Shown here: in pieces, positions 34,899 through 42,185 of the stretch
How positions within the stretch are numbered: the first letter of the stretch is position 1
How the letters are laid out: each line of letters opens with the position of its first letter
Assembly: GCA_029571985.1 (NCBI GenBank)
Contig: JAKQVC010000093.1
Span: 1-42,185 of the forward strand
DNA length: 42,185 nucleotides
Source of the DNA: Bacteroidota bacterium
GTDB taxonomy: Bacteria > Bacteroidota > Bacteroidia > Chitinophagales > BACL12
Reading direction: 5' to 3'
Program-made: the position numbers and the translations under genes
Notes under the pieces: generated by a model
What the model saw: only the letters and a program-made list of their open reading frames with translations
Told to the model about the DNA's origin: nothing
Database searches by the model: none

Positions 34899-37898
34899 TT
34901 ATTGTTGATTATCCAGCACCTCAAACGACTCCTGCACCTTAACCATATTCTCAGCGGTAAACCGCACGATAAACTTGCCGGGACGCAGGTAATATTTGCC
35001 ATTATCGGCTGCCTGGATGCTCACCACTTCTCTGTAACCCTTTACAGGCAAGGCATTCAGGTAATCTGTATACACCTGAACCGCACCCGGATCCAAGGCC
35101 AGGTCGTAAGTAACGTAATTGAGTCCCGCCTCGCCGGCATCTGTAAACTCCCGGATGATAGTGCCATCCGGCGTAGCGATGCTGATGGTGGTTTGACCGC
35201 TTTGTTTCAGGTAATAGGCAAAAGTGACAGAAACCTCATTGGCCGGGTCAAAAGGGGTGAACTTCTTGCCGGCGTTTTTATCATACTGCTGGTCGGCTGG
35301 CTTAAAGGCGTGAATATCCTTAGCCATAATCTCCGGTAACTGCTGCACTTCTTCAAGGTCGGCTTTATACAGGGAGCGGCCATGTGTAGCTACAACAATG
35401 TCCTTATCCCTCTGCTGAATGGCAATATCATGCACCGCCACACGGGGGAGTCCGCCGCCAAACAACATGAAGGTTTTACCCTGATTCAAACTGACGTATA
35501 ACCCATTATCTGTGCCCACATACAGGATATTTTTATTGGCCGGGTCCTCGCGCACCACGTTTACCGGTTCTGCCGGCAAATCGAGTCCGATTTGTGACCA
35601 GGTAGTTCCATAGTCGTGACTCACAAACACATACGGCGTAAAATTATCCCAGCGATAGCCGTTTAATGTTGCGTAAACTGTGCCTTCGTCAAAATGACCT
35701 GCCTCTACCCTGGTTACCCATAACCCTTCAGGGATAGCATTGAATACCGGAGGAGGTGTTTTACTTTTTACCGGTGGCAACTCTTTCTTAATGAATACAT
35801 TGATTTTATTCCAGGAATAGCCGGCATCTTTACTCACCCATACATTTCCATCATCCGTACCGCAATACAACAAGCCAAATCGCATAGGAGATTCTGCAAT
35901 AGTGGTAATCGTACCAAACGGCACATCGCCTTGTTTACCGCCATTCGTTAAATCCTTACTCATTGGGCGGAGCGTGTTGCCTTTGTCTAAACTTCTATAG
36001 AATTTATTTGCGCCGTAATAGAGAATATCCGGATTATGCGGGCTTAACAAAATCGGGGTTTGCCAGTTAAATCGCAGTGGTGGTTCGCCGAAGGATTGTT
36101 TTGGTCTGATGGCGAGCTCTTCTGCACCTGTTGTTTTATTGAGGCGTGCGTAATAGCCGAATTGATAACCGGTGTAAACAGTATTATTATCGCGTGTATC
36201 TACCTGCACCTGCATGCCATCGCCGCCATACAACGGCTTATAAGGATACGCACCATATGATTGCCACGCTGTGCCAGGGGTATAGGTTGAAGGACCTGTC
36301 CAAACGCCATTATCCTGCAATCCGCCATACACATTATAAGGTTCTGCATTATCTACGGTAACAGAATAAAATTGACCAACCGCAGGATTATTTGCCAGAA
36401 ACCAATGCGCTCCATTATCGTATGTAATATTTAAACCACCATCATTTCCAATAATGATATGTTTATCATTTGCCGGATTAAACCAGCCTGCGTGATGATC
36501 GGGGTGTACATTATCGCCATCAATATTCTTAAATGTTTTTCCTCCGTCTTCACTCAACAATGCATTAAATGCCAGTAATAATATTTTGTTATCATTTTTA
36601 GGACTCACCTTTATGGTTGAGAAATAATAACCATAGGTAAAGAAGGCTCCATCCAGATATCCTTCATGTGTTTTATACCAGCTGGTACCACCGTCATCAC
36701 TGCGGTACACTTCGCAACCCTTAATCGGACGATCAAATACATAGCCACCATCTTCTAAATAATCATACAAAACGGTGGGTGCAAATGAGCTGTCGGCTAC
36801 TTTCTGTTTGATAATCGCTGCAGTATAATCCTCCGGAAAATTTTTGTCTTTTAAAAACTTCACTAATAGTATACTATCCAGTGCTGCAAACTGCGATCTG
36901 GTCATAATTTTCAGGCTATCCATATGGAATGGCGTCCCGTCGAATTCGCGGTCGCGCTTCATCGGGTCCATTTCGCGTTTTGCCTGATTATCGACAACCG
37001 CATACACGATATTATTATGTGACGGTGCAACGGTGATGCCAATACGACCTACATCAGGGCCGGTAGGGAAGCCCGATTGCGGGGTACTCAGCAATTGCCA
37101 GGTTTCTCCGGCATCAACAGATTTATAAATAGCCGACCCATTTCCTGCTTCAACAAAGTTGTGTGCACGGCGTTGTCGGTGCCACGTAGTTGCATACAGG
37201 AAATCAGGCACGTTGGGATCCATTAATAAATCTACCGCACCGGTATTTTCATCGATATACAATGTTTTTTTCCATGTTTTTCCGCCATCGGTTGTTTTAT
37301 AAACGCCCCTTTCTTCATTTGCAGAATAGAGGTGACCCAAAACGGCAACATATACCATTTGCGGATCGCGGGGGTTAATCATGATACGGCCAATATGATG
37401 CGATTCGGGCAACCCGCAATATTGCCAGGTTTTACCATTATCTTCTGATTTATAGACACCAATACCGGCATAGCTACTGCGCGAACTATTCACTTCGCCG
37501 GTGCCTACCCAAATAATATTGTTAGCCCAGTCAACAGCAATATCGCCAATGGTGATAACATCTTCCTGATCAAAAATGGGTTTGAATGACTGTCCATTAT
37601 TGTCGGTGTACCACAAACCGCCACTGGCATATGCCACATAAAACTTAGTGGCGTCTTTTGGATTCACATCTACATCCGTAACACGGCCACTCATAATGGT
37701 GGGTCCAATATTGGTAAATGTGACATTTCGGGTGATAGAATTTTCGCTCAGTACTTTCCTTTTTTGGATTCCCTGAACGCGTGGGTTATCCATCGGATTT
37801 TCAACCGGGATAGTATCAGCGGGTGGTATAACAGGTTCTTGTGCGTGTGCCAGTATGAAACTCAAACAGGCGTATACCAGGGCAATGGGTCGCTTCAT
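34899..37898 (-). CDS. Large secreted BNR/VPS10-type beta-propeller protein
   Basis: 999 residues with a signal peptide (MKRPIALVYACLSFILAHA). The mature protein has about nine Asp-box (BNR) turns of the form S-x-D-x-G-x-(T/S)-W, for example YKSEDNGKTWQY, YKTTDGGKTWKK, YRSDDGGTSWYK and VSHDYGTTWSQ. They are arranged as in the VPS10/sortilin-like proteins often annotated 'glycosyl hydrolase' in Bacteroidota. VTFTNIGPTIMSGRVTDVDV starts the first propeller. Two propellers probably sit side by side. A beta-sandwich follows (about 880-999), but I see no T9SS sorting domain, so it may be periplasmic or use another route. No sialidase arginine triad is evident, so enzymatic activity is not claimed. 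It stands alone, flanked by hairpins. Confidence 0.88.
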   Translation of the reverse strand: MKRPIALVYACLSFILAHAQEPVIPPADTIPVENPMDNPRVQGIQKRKVLSENSITRNVTFTNIGPTIMSGRVTDVDVNPKDATKFYVAYASGGLWYTDNNGQSFKPIFDQEDVITIGDIAVDWANNIIWVGTGEVNSSRSSYAGIGVYKSEDNGKTWQYCGLPESHHIGRIMINPRDPQMVYVAVLGHLYSANEERGVYKTTDGGKTWKKTLYIDENTGAVDLLMDPNVPDFLYATTWHRQRRAHNFVEAGNGSAIYKSVDAGETWQLLSTPQSGFPTGPDVGRIGITVAPSHNNIVYAVVDNQAKREMDPMKRDREFDGTPFHMDSLKIMTRSQFAALDSILLVKFLKDKNFPEDYTAAIIKQKVADSSFAPTVLYDYLEDGGYVFDRPIKGCEVYRSDDGGTSWYKTHEGYLDGAFFTYGYYFSTIKVSPKNDNKILLLAFNALLSEDGGKTFKNIDGDNVHPDHHAGWFNPANDKHIIIGNDGGLNITYDNGAHWFLANNPAVGQFYSVTVDNAEPYNVYGGLQDNGVWTGPSTYTPGTAWQSYGAYPYKPLYGGDGMQVQVDTRDNNTVYTGYQFGYYARLNKTTGAEELAIRPKQSFGEPPLRFNWQTPILLSPHNPDILYYGANKFYRSLDKGNTLRPMSKDLTNGGKQGDVPFGTITTIAESPMRFGLLYCGTDDGNVWVSKDAGYSWNKINVFIKKELPPVKSKTPPPVFNAIPEGLWVTRVEAGHFDEGTVYATLNGYRWDNFTPYVFVSHDYGTTWSQIGLDLPAEPVNVVREDPANKNILYVGTDNGLYVSLNQGKTFMLFGGGLPRVAVHDIAIQQRDKDIVVATHGRSLYKADLEEVQQLPEIMAKDIHAFKPADQQYDKNAGKKFTPFDPANEVSVTFAYYLKQSGQTTISIATPDGTIIREFTDAGEAGLNYVTYDLALDPGAVQVYTDYLNALPVKGYREVVSIQAADNGKYYLRPGKFIVRFTAENMVKVQESFEVLDNQQ

Positions 37899-37980
37899 GC
37901 AAACAGATTAGGGCTCTAAATTAGATAAAAGCCCTTTTCAGTTAGGGTTTCAGCAAGCTTGGAGGCCAGATTGGTACGTT

Positions 37981-38014
37981 AAAATGCGCCAGAACGGTGA
38001 TTCTGACGCATTTT
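37981..38014 (-). terminator. Terminator-like hairpin after the rfbD-cysQ fusion
   Basis: A 14-bp stem with one mismatch (37981-37994 with 38001-38014), loop CGGTGA, with four A-T pairs at its base so that the minus-strand transcript exits through TTTT. It lies 40 bases after the fusion stop. Confidence 0.6.
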
Positions 38015-38054
38015 TCAATTACTATACATTTTGTGACAGCACAAAATGCCTGTC

Positions 38055-39695
38055 TCAGGCCTTTTCTACGATAAAGTATGGATTAAGCAGGTTCTCCTTG
38101 TTATAGGTTAAATCCGTTGTGCTACCATAAATTTTCACACGTGCACCTGCTTCCAAAACAACGGCATGACCAGCAGCAGTGTCCCATTCCATAGTAGGTC
38201 CGAGGCGCGGATACACATCAGCCTTTCCTTCTGCTACGAGGCAGAATTTGAGTGAACTTCCTGCCGGAACGAAATCTACTGTTGCATATTTCGCTTCCAT
38301 ATCTTTCAAATAAGCGTCAAATTCCGGGCTTGGATGTGACCTGCTTCCAATCAAAGCGATGGTGTTTTCACGTGGTTCTGCCACCTGAAGTGAAGTGGTA
38401 TTGCCATGCTCATCAATTTTAAAGGCTCCTTTACCGGCAGTGGCATAATACATATGATTGCGGGCAGGAACACCTACAACACCCATTATGGGTTTGCCGT
38501 TATGGATGAGGGCAATATTCACGGTAAATTCGCCATTCTTTTTGATAAACTCCTTCGTGCCATCAAGAGGATCTACCAGCCATAACAATGACCAGTTTTT
38601 GCGCTCCTCATAACCTAATAACTTATTTTCTTCACTGATAATCGGAATTTCAGGGAATTGCTCTTTCAGTGCGGCAATGATTACCGCATTGGAAGCTTTA
38701 TCAGCTTTGGTCAGTGGCGAGTTATCGCTTTTATCTGTAACAGCAAAATCGTCGGTAGCATATATATGCATGATTTCTTTTCCAGCCGCTTCTGCAATCG
38801 CAATAATACTTTTAACATCGATGTTGTTTGACATTTCGTTCATTTTTAATTGGTGGATACAATCTTCCAAAGCAGTTTGCCAGGAAGGTATTTCAAATTG
38901 TAATAATTGTGCTGTTTGAGAGCAGTCCAAAACGGAATAAGCCGGTCTTTTTGCCGGTGTCGGATAATCAGACGTTGCAATCGGATTTACCTGACATGGC
39001 AAATCATTTAATTCCATAATGCGTTTTGCAAATCCTGCCCAGGAAGTGCTGCCGGCATTCGAGAAATGATAGATGCCGAAAGGTACAGCCGGTAATTTTT
39101 CAATAAACCTGAAAATAACATCAGCAAGATCACGGGCATAAGTAGGACAGCCTACCTGATCATCTACCACGCCCAGACTTTCGCGCTCCTTGCCGAGGCG
39201 AATCATAGTTTTCATGAAATTGTTACCAAAGGTGCTATACACCCAACTGGTGCGAATTAAAATCGTTTTCGAATTTAATGAAAGTGCCCTGTATTCACCT
39301 TCTGCTTTTGTTTGACCATATACAGACAAGGGTTGTACCGGATGATCAATCGTATACGGATGTGTACCTTGTCCGTCGAAAACAAAATCTGTTGAAATAT
39401 GGAAGAGCACTGCCTGTGCTGCCTGACAGGCGTTGGCCAGATTCTCGACTCCGGTAACATTTATTGCGTGACATAAAGCTGCATCACTTTCCGCTTTATC
39501 AACCGCTGTGTATGCCGCGCAATTAATACAGATATCAAAGGCATGCGCTGCAAAATAATTTTTCACAGCTGATGCATCTGTAATATCCAATTCATCCACA
39601 TCTACAAAAACATAGGTATGCTGGCCGCGTTGTCGGGCGATGCGGCGGATTTCATTTCCCAGCTGGCCATTAGAACCTGTTACAAGTATGTGCAT
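38055..39695 (-). CDS. rfbD-cysQ: RfbD-CysQ fusion: dTDP-4-dehydrorhamnose reductase + 3'(2'),5'-bisphosphate nucleotidase
   Basis: 546 residues in one open frame from ATG 39695; the ORF extends upstream to 39755 but overlaps rfbC there. Residues 1-284 are RfbD: GSNGQLG at 7-13 for NAD(P)H, STDFVFDG, and the catalytic Y126-G-Q-T-K130. It reduces dTDP-4-keto-rhamnose to dTDP-L-rhamnose. Residues 285/288-546 are CysQ: EE at 355-356, DPLDGT at 375-380 and EWDTAAGHA at 503-511, the metal and phosphate site of the inositol monophosphatase superfamily; it removes the 3'-phosphate of PAP. Both domains look complete. The join is QLKMNEMSNN, and an A5 run (38843-38847) falls in it. With four A's RfbD would end QLK-stop and CysQ would start in the same ATGA. 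So this is a one-base fusion or a sequence error; separate initiation at 38843 is also possible. It follows rfbC by 10 bases. Confidence 0.9.
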   Translation of the reverse strand: MHILVTGSNGQLGNEIRRIARQRGQHTYVFVDVDELDITDASAVKNYFAAHAFDICINCAAYTAVDKAESDAALCHAINVTGVENLANACQAAQAVLFHISTDFVFDGQGTHPYTIDHPVQPLSVYGQTKAEGEYRALSLNSKTILIRTSWVYSTFGNNFMKTMIRLGKERESLGVVDDQVGCPTYARDLADVIFRFIEKLPAVPFGIYHFSNAGSTSWAGFAKRIMELNDLPCQVNPIATSDYPTPAKRPAYSVLDCSQTAQLLQFEIPSWQTALEDCIHQLKMNEMSNNIDVKSIIAIAEAAGKEIMHIYATDDFAVTDKSDNSPLTKADKASNAVIIAALKEQFPEIPIISEENKLLGYEERKNWSLLWLVDPLDGTKEFIKKNGEFTVNIALIHNGKPIMGVVGVPARNHMYYATAGKGAFKIDEHGNTTSLQVAEPRENTIALIGSRSHPSPEFDAYLKDMEAKYATVDFVPAGSSLKFCLVAEGKADVYPRLGPTMEWDTAAGHAVVLEAGARVKIYGSTTDLTYNKENLLNPYFIVEKA

Positions 39696-39705
39696 GTTTT
39701 CCGGA

Positions 39706-40260
39706 TTAATATTGAAAGTTATTTTTAGCATCTGCAAAGAATGGCAGCGCTGCATCTTTTTCGCTCACCTGAATCAACGATGGATCGAGTTGCCAGTCAA
39801 TGCCAATTGTCGGATCATTAAACCGAATCCCTGCATCATGTTCTTTGTTATAATAATTATCACATTTATAAAAGAAAGTTGCCGTATCGCTTAATACCAC
39901 AAATCCATGTGCAAATCCTCTTGGAATATAAAGCTGCTTTTTATTTTCGGCTGATAACACAATTGAAAAATGCTGTCCGAATGTTGGAGAGCCTTTCCGG
40001 ATATCTACAGCAACGTCTAAAACTTCACCCGTAATTACACGAACTAATTTAGCCTGTGCGTAGGGTGCTAATTGATAATGCAATCCGCGCAACACACCTT
40101 TTGTGCTGAAACTCTGATTATCTTGCACAAATTCGGTGTTGATGCCTTTAGCACCGAAAACCTGTGCATTAAAGGATTCATAAAAGTAACCACGTGCATC
40201 AGCAAAAACCTGCGGTTCAAATACGTATAATCCGGTAATAGGGGTATCAATAAAAGGCAT
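39706..40260 (-). CDS. rfbC: dTDP-4-dehydrorhamnose 3,5-epimerase
   Basis: 184 residues. FDTPI-like start (FIDTPITGLYVFEPQVFAD), then YFYESFNAQVF, NQSFSTKGVLRGLHYQLAPY (the active-site His), VDIRKGSPTFG and YIPRGFAHGF, the cupin core of RfbC. It epimerises C3 and C5 of the 4-keto sugar in dTDP-rhamnose synthesis, between RfbB and RfbD. The size is normal. An exact TATTTTTG promoter box lies upstream. It ends 10 bases before the RfbD-CysQ start, so both are cotranscribed. Confidence 0.97.
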   Translation of the reverse strand: MPFIDTPITGLYVFEPQVFADARGYFYESFNAQVFGAKGINTEFVQDNQSFSTKGVLRGLHYQLAPYAQAKLVRVITGEVLDVAVDIRKGSPTFGQHFSIVLSAENKKQLYIPRGFAHGFVVLSDTATFFYKCDNYYNKEHDAGIRFNDPTIGIDWQLDPSLIQVSEKDAALPFFADAKNNFQY

Positions 40261-40277
40261 CCAAATGAATTTCGCTG

Positions 40278-40285
40278 CAAAAATA
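40278..40285 (-). promoter_or_regulatory. -7 box of rfbC
   Basis: TATTTTTG on the minus strand matches TAnnTTTG exactly and ends 17 bases before the rfbC start codon. A clear TTG at -33 is missing. Confidence 0.45.
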
Positions 40286-40367
40286 CCCCGTTTAGCCCGA
40301 AAAGTTGGTATAGATGCCGAACTCTGTCTGAAATTAGAGCTGTTTATCAGGAATACTTCCAGTCGGA

Positions 40368-40382
40368 GGTAAGCTGCTTACC
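40368..40382. other. Short perfect hairpin
   Basis: GGTAAG-CTG-CTTACC lies in the 206-base gap between the phosphatase stop and the rfbC start. No T run follows on either strand, so it is not a clear terminator; role unknown. The rest of the gap shows no ORF. Confidence 0.35.
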
Positions 40383-40466
40383 CGAGTGTTTTCAGCCTCT
40401 GACAAGTACATCAAAAAATAGTAACCCCTGAAACCGCTCTTGCAGCGAATTACCTACCTGCGAAAT

Positions 40467-41219
40467 TTACAAGGTGTTATTGAGCAATTGCCGGCCTGCC
40501 AGCAGCTGTTGCACATGTTTATCCATCATAGCCTGTGCCAGCATCGGCAATTGTGCGGTGCGATGAATATCTGTTCCCAAAAAACTAATCAGTCCCGCTT
40601 CAGCGAGTGCTTTTACAATCCGTTTTTGCACTTCACCATAATCGCCGGTAAAGGAGCGGAGATTTGCCTGCAGCAAGATATCTGCATCGCGTAATTGTTC
40701 ATACTCTTTTAACGCATTTTTTTTGAACATATAAGGATATCGTTCGGCATGGGCAAGCACAGGTTTATATCCGGCGAGTCTCAATTCAAAAAGCGACTCC
40801 TGCAATTTCAATTCGGGTTGCGTCATATTTACTTCCACCAGTACATAGTGTTCACCAAACGTGAGCAACTTTTCTCCATTGCGAATTCTATCGGGGAACT
40901 CGGTATCTATATAGTATTCAGCAGCCGCCTGCACATCAGGTTGCGTTGTGTCGGTATAACCGGATTTAAGTTCCGTGAGTTTTTCCTGTATGCGGGCAAT
41001 CGTATTATCAAATACGCCCGGCATACAATGCGGAGTTGTAATAAAGCGCGAAAATCCGAGTTCCTGTAAACCGGCAATGAGCTGTTTACTTTCATCTATA
41101 TTACCGGCACCATCGTCAATTCCGGGAAGTAAATGCGCATGCATATCTGTGCGCAACACGCTGAAATCCAGCAGGTCATTTTTTCGGGATCCAAACAGAT
41201 TTCCGAAAATTCCGGACAT
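40467..41219 (-). CDS. CpsB/YwqE-type tyrosine-protein phosphatase (PHP domain)
   Basis: 250 residues. TDMHAHLLPGIDDGAGN is the PHP metal motif of the CapC/CpsB/YwqE family. ITTPHCMPGVFDN, then VLAHAERYPYM and FLGTDIHRT supply further metal and catalytic residues. These manganese-dependent phosphatases remove phosphate from the tyrosine-rich tail of capsule polymerisation kinases and so control chain length. The matching kinase (Wzc/CapB-like) is not in the window. It overlaps the stop of rfbB by one base (TAATG), which suggests translational coupling. The spacing and neighbours place it in a surface-polysaccharide operon. Confidence 0.92.
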   Translation of the reverse strand: MSGIFGNLFGSRKNDLLDFSVLRTDMHAHLLPGIDDGAGNIDESKQLIAGLQELGFSRFITTPHCMPGVFDNTIARIQEKLTELKSGYTDTTQPDVQAAAEYYIDTEFPDRIRNGEKLLTFGEHYVLVEVNMTQPELKLQESLFELRLAGYKPVLAHAERYPYMFKKNALKEYEQLRDADILLQANLRSFTGDYGEVQKRIVKALAEAGLISFLGTDIHRTAQLPMLAQAMMDKHVQQLLAGRQLLNNTL

Positions 41220-42185
41220 TACTTTACAGTATATTGTTGCTCGTAATATTGTTTATACGCGCCGCTGGTAACCTCTTCCAGCCATTGACCATTTGATAAA
41301 TACCAGTCGACTGTTTTTTCGAGACCTTCTTCAAATTGCAAAGATGGTTTCCATCCTAACGCTGCATTTAATTTAGACGCATCGATGGCATAACGCATAT
41401 CATGCCCAGGCCTGTCGGTAACATAGGTAATTAATCCGGCGGAAGTGCCTTCAGGACGATTTAATTTCTTGTCCATAATACGGCATAGCACGTGAATTAA
41501 GTCAATATTCTTCCACTCATTAAAACCACCGATATTATATGTTTCACCATTCACACCTTTATGTAATATGGTATCAATGGCACGTGCATGATCTTCCACC
41601 CACAACCAATCGCGAATATTTTCACCTTTTCCATAAACCGGAATTGGTTTACTATTCTTGATATTATTAATAGCCAGTGGAATTAATTTTTCAGGGAATT
41701 GATAACTGCCATAATTATTACTACAATTAGAAATAACGACCGGCATACCATAGGTATCGTGATAGGCTCTTACAAAATGATCACTTGAAGCTTTCGATGC
41801 CGAATAAGGGCTATGCGGATCGTAAGGGGTTGTTTCCAGGAAAAATCCTGTTTCACCTAATGTGCCATATACTTCATCTGTAGAAATATGGTAGAATAAT
41901 TTACCCTCGTAATTTTGTTTCCATATATGGCGAGCTGCGTTTAATAACACACAGGTTCCAACTACATTAGTCACCACAAATTCAATCGGATTGGCTATAC
42001 TTCTGTCAACATGACTTTCGGCAGCCAGATGCACCACCATATCAAACTGATATTGTTCAAACAAGTCGGTTATAAAGGCTGTATCTGTGATATCACCTTT
42101 TACGAATGTATAATTTGATGCGGATTCGATATCACGCAAATTCGACAAATTACCTGCATAGGTGAGTTTGTCGAGGTTAATGATG
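41219..42185 (-). CDS. rfbB: dTDP-glucose 4,6-dehydratase, 5' end outside window
   Basis: At least 322 residues; the frame is open to the last base of the window, and the residues just before the first internal start read NLDKLTYAGN, which is the RfbB N-terminus, so the gene is cut by the edge. VHLAAESHVDRSI, ISTDEVYGTLG (the T-D-E triad), then YSASKASSDHFVRAY (catalytic Tyr and Lys) and NNYGSYQFPEKLIP follow. The enzyme makes dTDP-4-keto-6-deoxyglucose, first committed step after RfbA. RfbA is not seen here and may lie upstream. It is the first visible gene of the minus-strand run to rfbD-cysQ. Confidence 0.96.
   Translation of the reverse strand, partial: IINLDKLTYAGNLSNLRDIESASNYTFVKGDITDTAFITDLFEQYQFDMVVHLAAESHVDRSIANPIEFVVTNVVGTCVLLNAARHIWKQNYEGKLFYHISTDEVYGTLGETGFFLETTPYDPHSPYSASKASSDHFVRAYHDTYGMPVVISNCSNNYGSYQFPEKLIPLAINNIKNSKPIPVYGKGENIRDWLWVEDHARAIDTILHKGVNGETYNIGGFNEWKNIDLIHVLCRIMDKKLNRPEGTSAGLITYVTDRPGHDMRYAIDASKLNAALGWKPSLQFEEGLEKTVDWYLSNGQWLEEVTSGAYKQYYEQQYTVK

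Noticed and set aside
39696-39755. N-terminal extension of the RfbD-CysQ ORF
   Set aside because: It overlaps the 3' end of rfbC, and MHILVTGSNGQLG is the standard RfbD start.

Overview
The window looks like chromosomal DNA from a member of the Bacteroidota, probably an uncultured or environmental lineage near the Chitinophagales/Saprospirales. Support: at least five proteins end in type IX secretion (T9SS) C-terminal sorting domains; there is a SusC-like TonB-dependent receptor with a carboxypeptidase-regulatory-like N-terminus; the rpmB-rpmG-DUF4295-ftsY-rimO order and bacillithiol synthesis (bshC) are present; and several promoters match the Bacteroidota TAnnTTTG -7 box. No phage, transposase, CRISPR or rRNA was seen. 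One tRNA-Leu (CAG) is present.

Layout. 1-3.3 kb: three T9SS cargo-type surface proteins, one cut by the window edge and one with an unusual cysteine motif at the N-terminus plus an internal lipobox. 3.5-9.05 kb: a helical-repeat protein, then a tightly packed glycan locus (flippase, a small glycosyltransferase-like stub, a CmcI-like methyltransferase, two GT2 glycosyltransferases). 9-17.7 kb: an MBL-fold hydrolase, a secreted double-DUF4397 protein, a small lipoprotein, a DEAD-box helicase, a tandem pair of related exported proteins of unknown function, and a small lipocalin-like exported protein. 17.8-21.6 kb: a 1248-residue T9SS cargo made of a predicted seven-bladed propeller and eight exact-period 70-residue Ig-like repeats. 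21.6-26.3 kb: a peroxiredoxin, a YdeI/DUF1905 protein, a sulfotransferase and a TonB-dependent receptor. 26.4-31.8 kb: tRNA-Leu, a six-PAS/GAF cytoplasmic histidine kinase, and bshC. 31.8-34.8 kb: rimO, ftsY and the small ribosomal genes. 34.9-37.9 kb: a large secreted BNR/VPS10-type propeller. 38-42.2 kb (minus strand): dTDP-rhamnose genes rfbB (cut by the edge), a CpsB/YwqE-like phosphatase, rfbC, and a single ORF that joins RfbD to CysQ.

How the genes fit together. The right-hand end makes dTDP-L-rhamnose and carries a capsule-type tyrosine phosphatase. The left-hand glycan locus supplies glycosyltransferases, an O-methyltransferase-like enzyme and a flippase. A sulfotransferase lies between them, and the CysQ half of the fusion would remove its by-product PAP. 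Together they suggest a surface polysaccharide containing rhamnose and possibly methylated or sulfated; that chemistry is inference. The point most worth checking is the RfbD-CysQ fusion: one A fewer in an A5 run would restore two genes overlapping by the classic ATGA, so it is either a very recent one-base fusion or a homopolymer sequence error.
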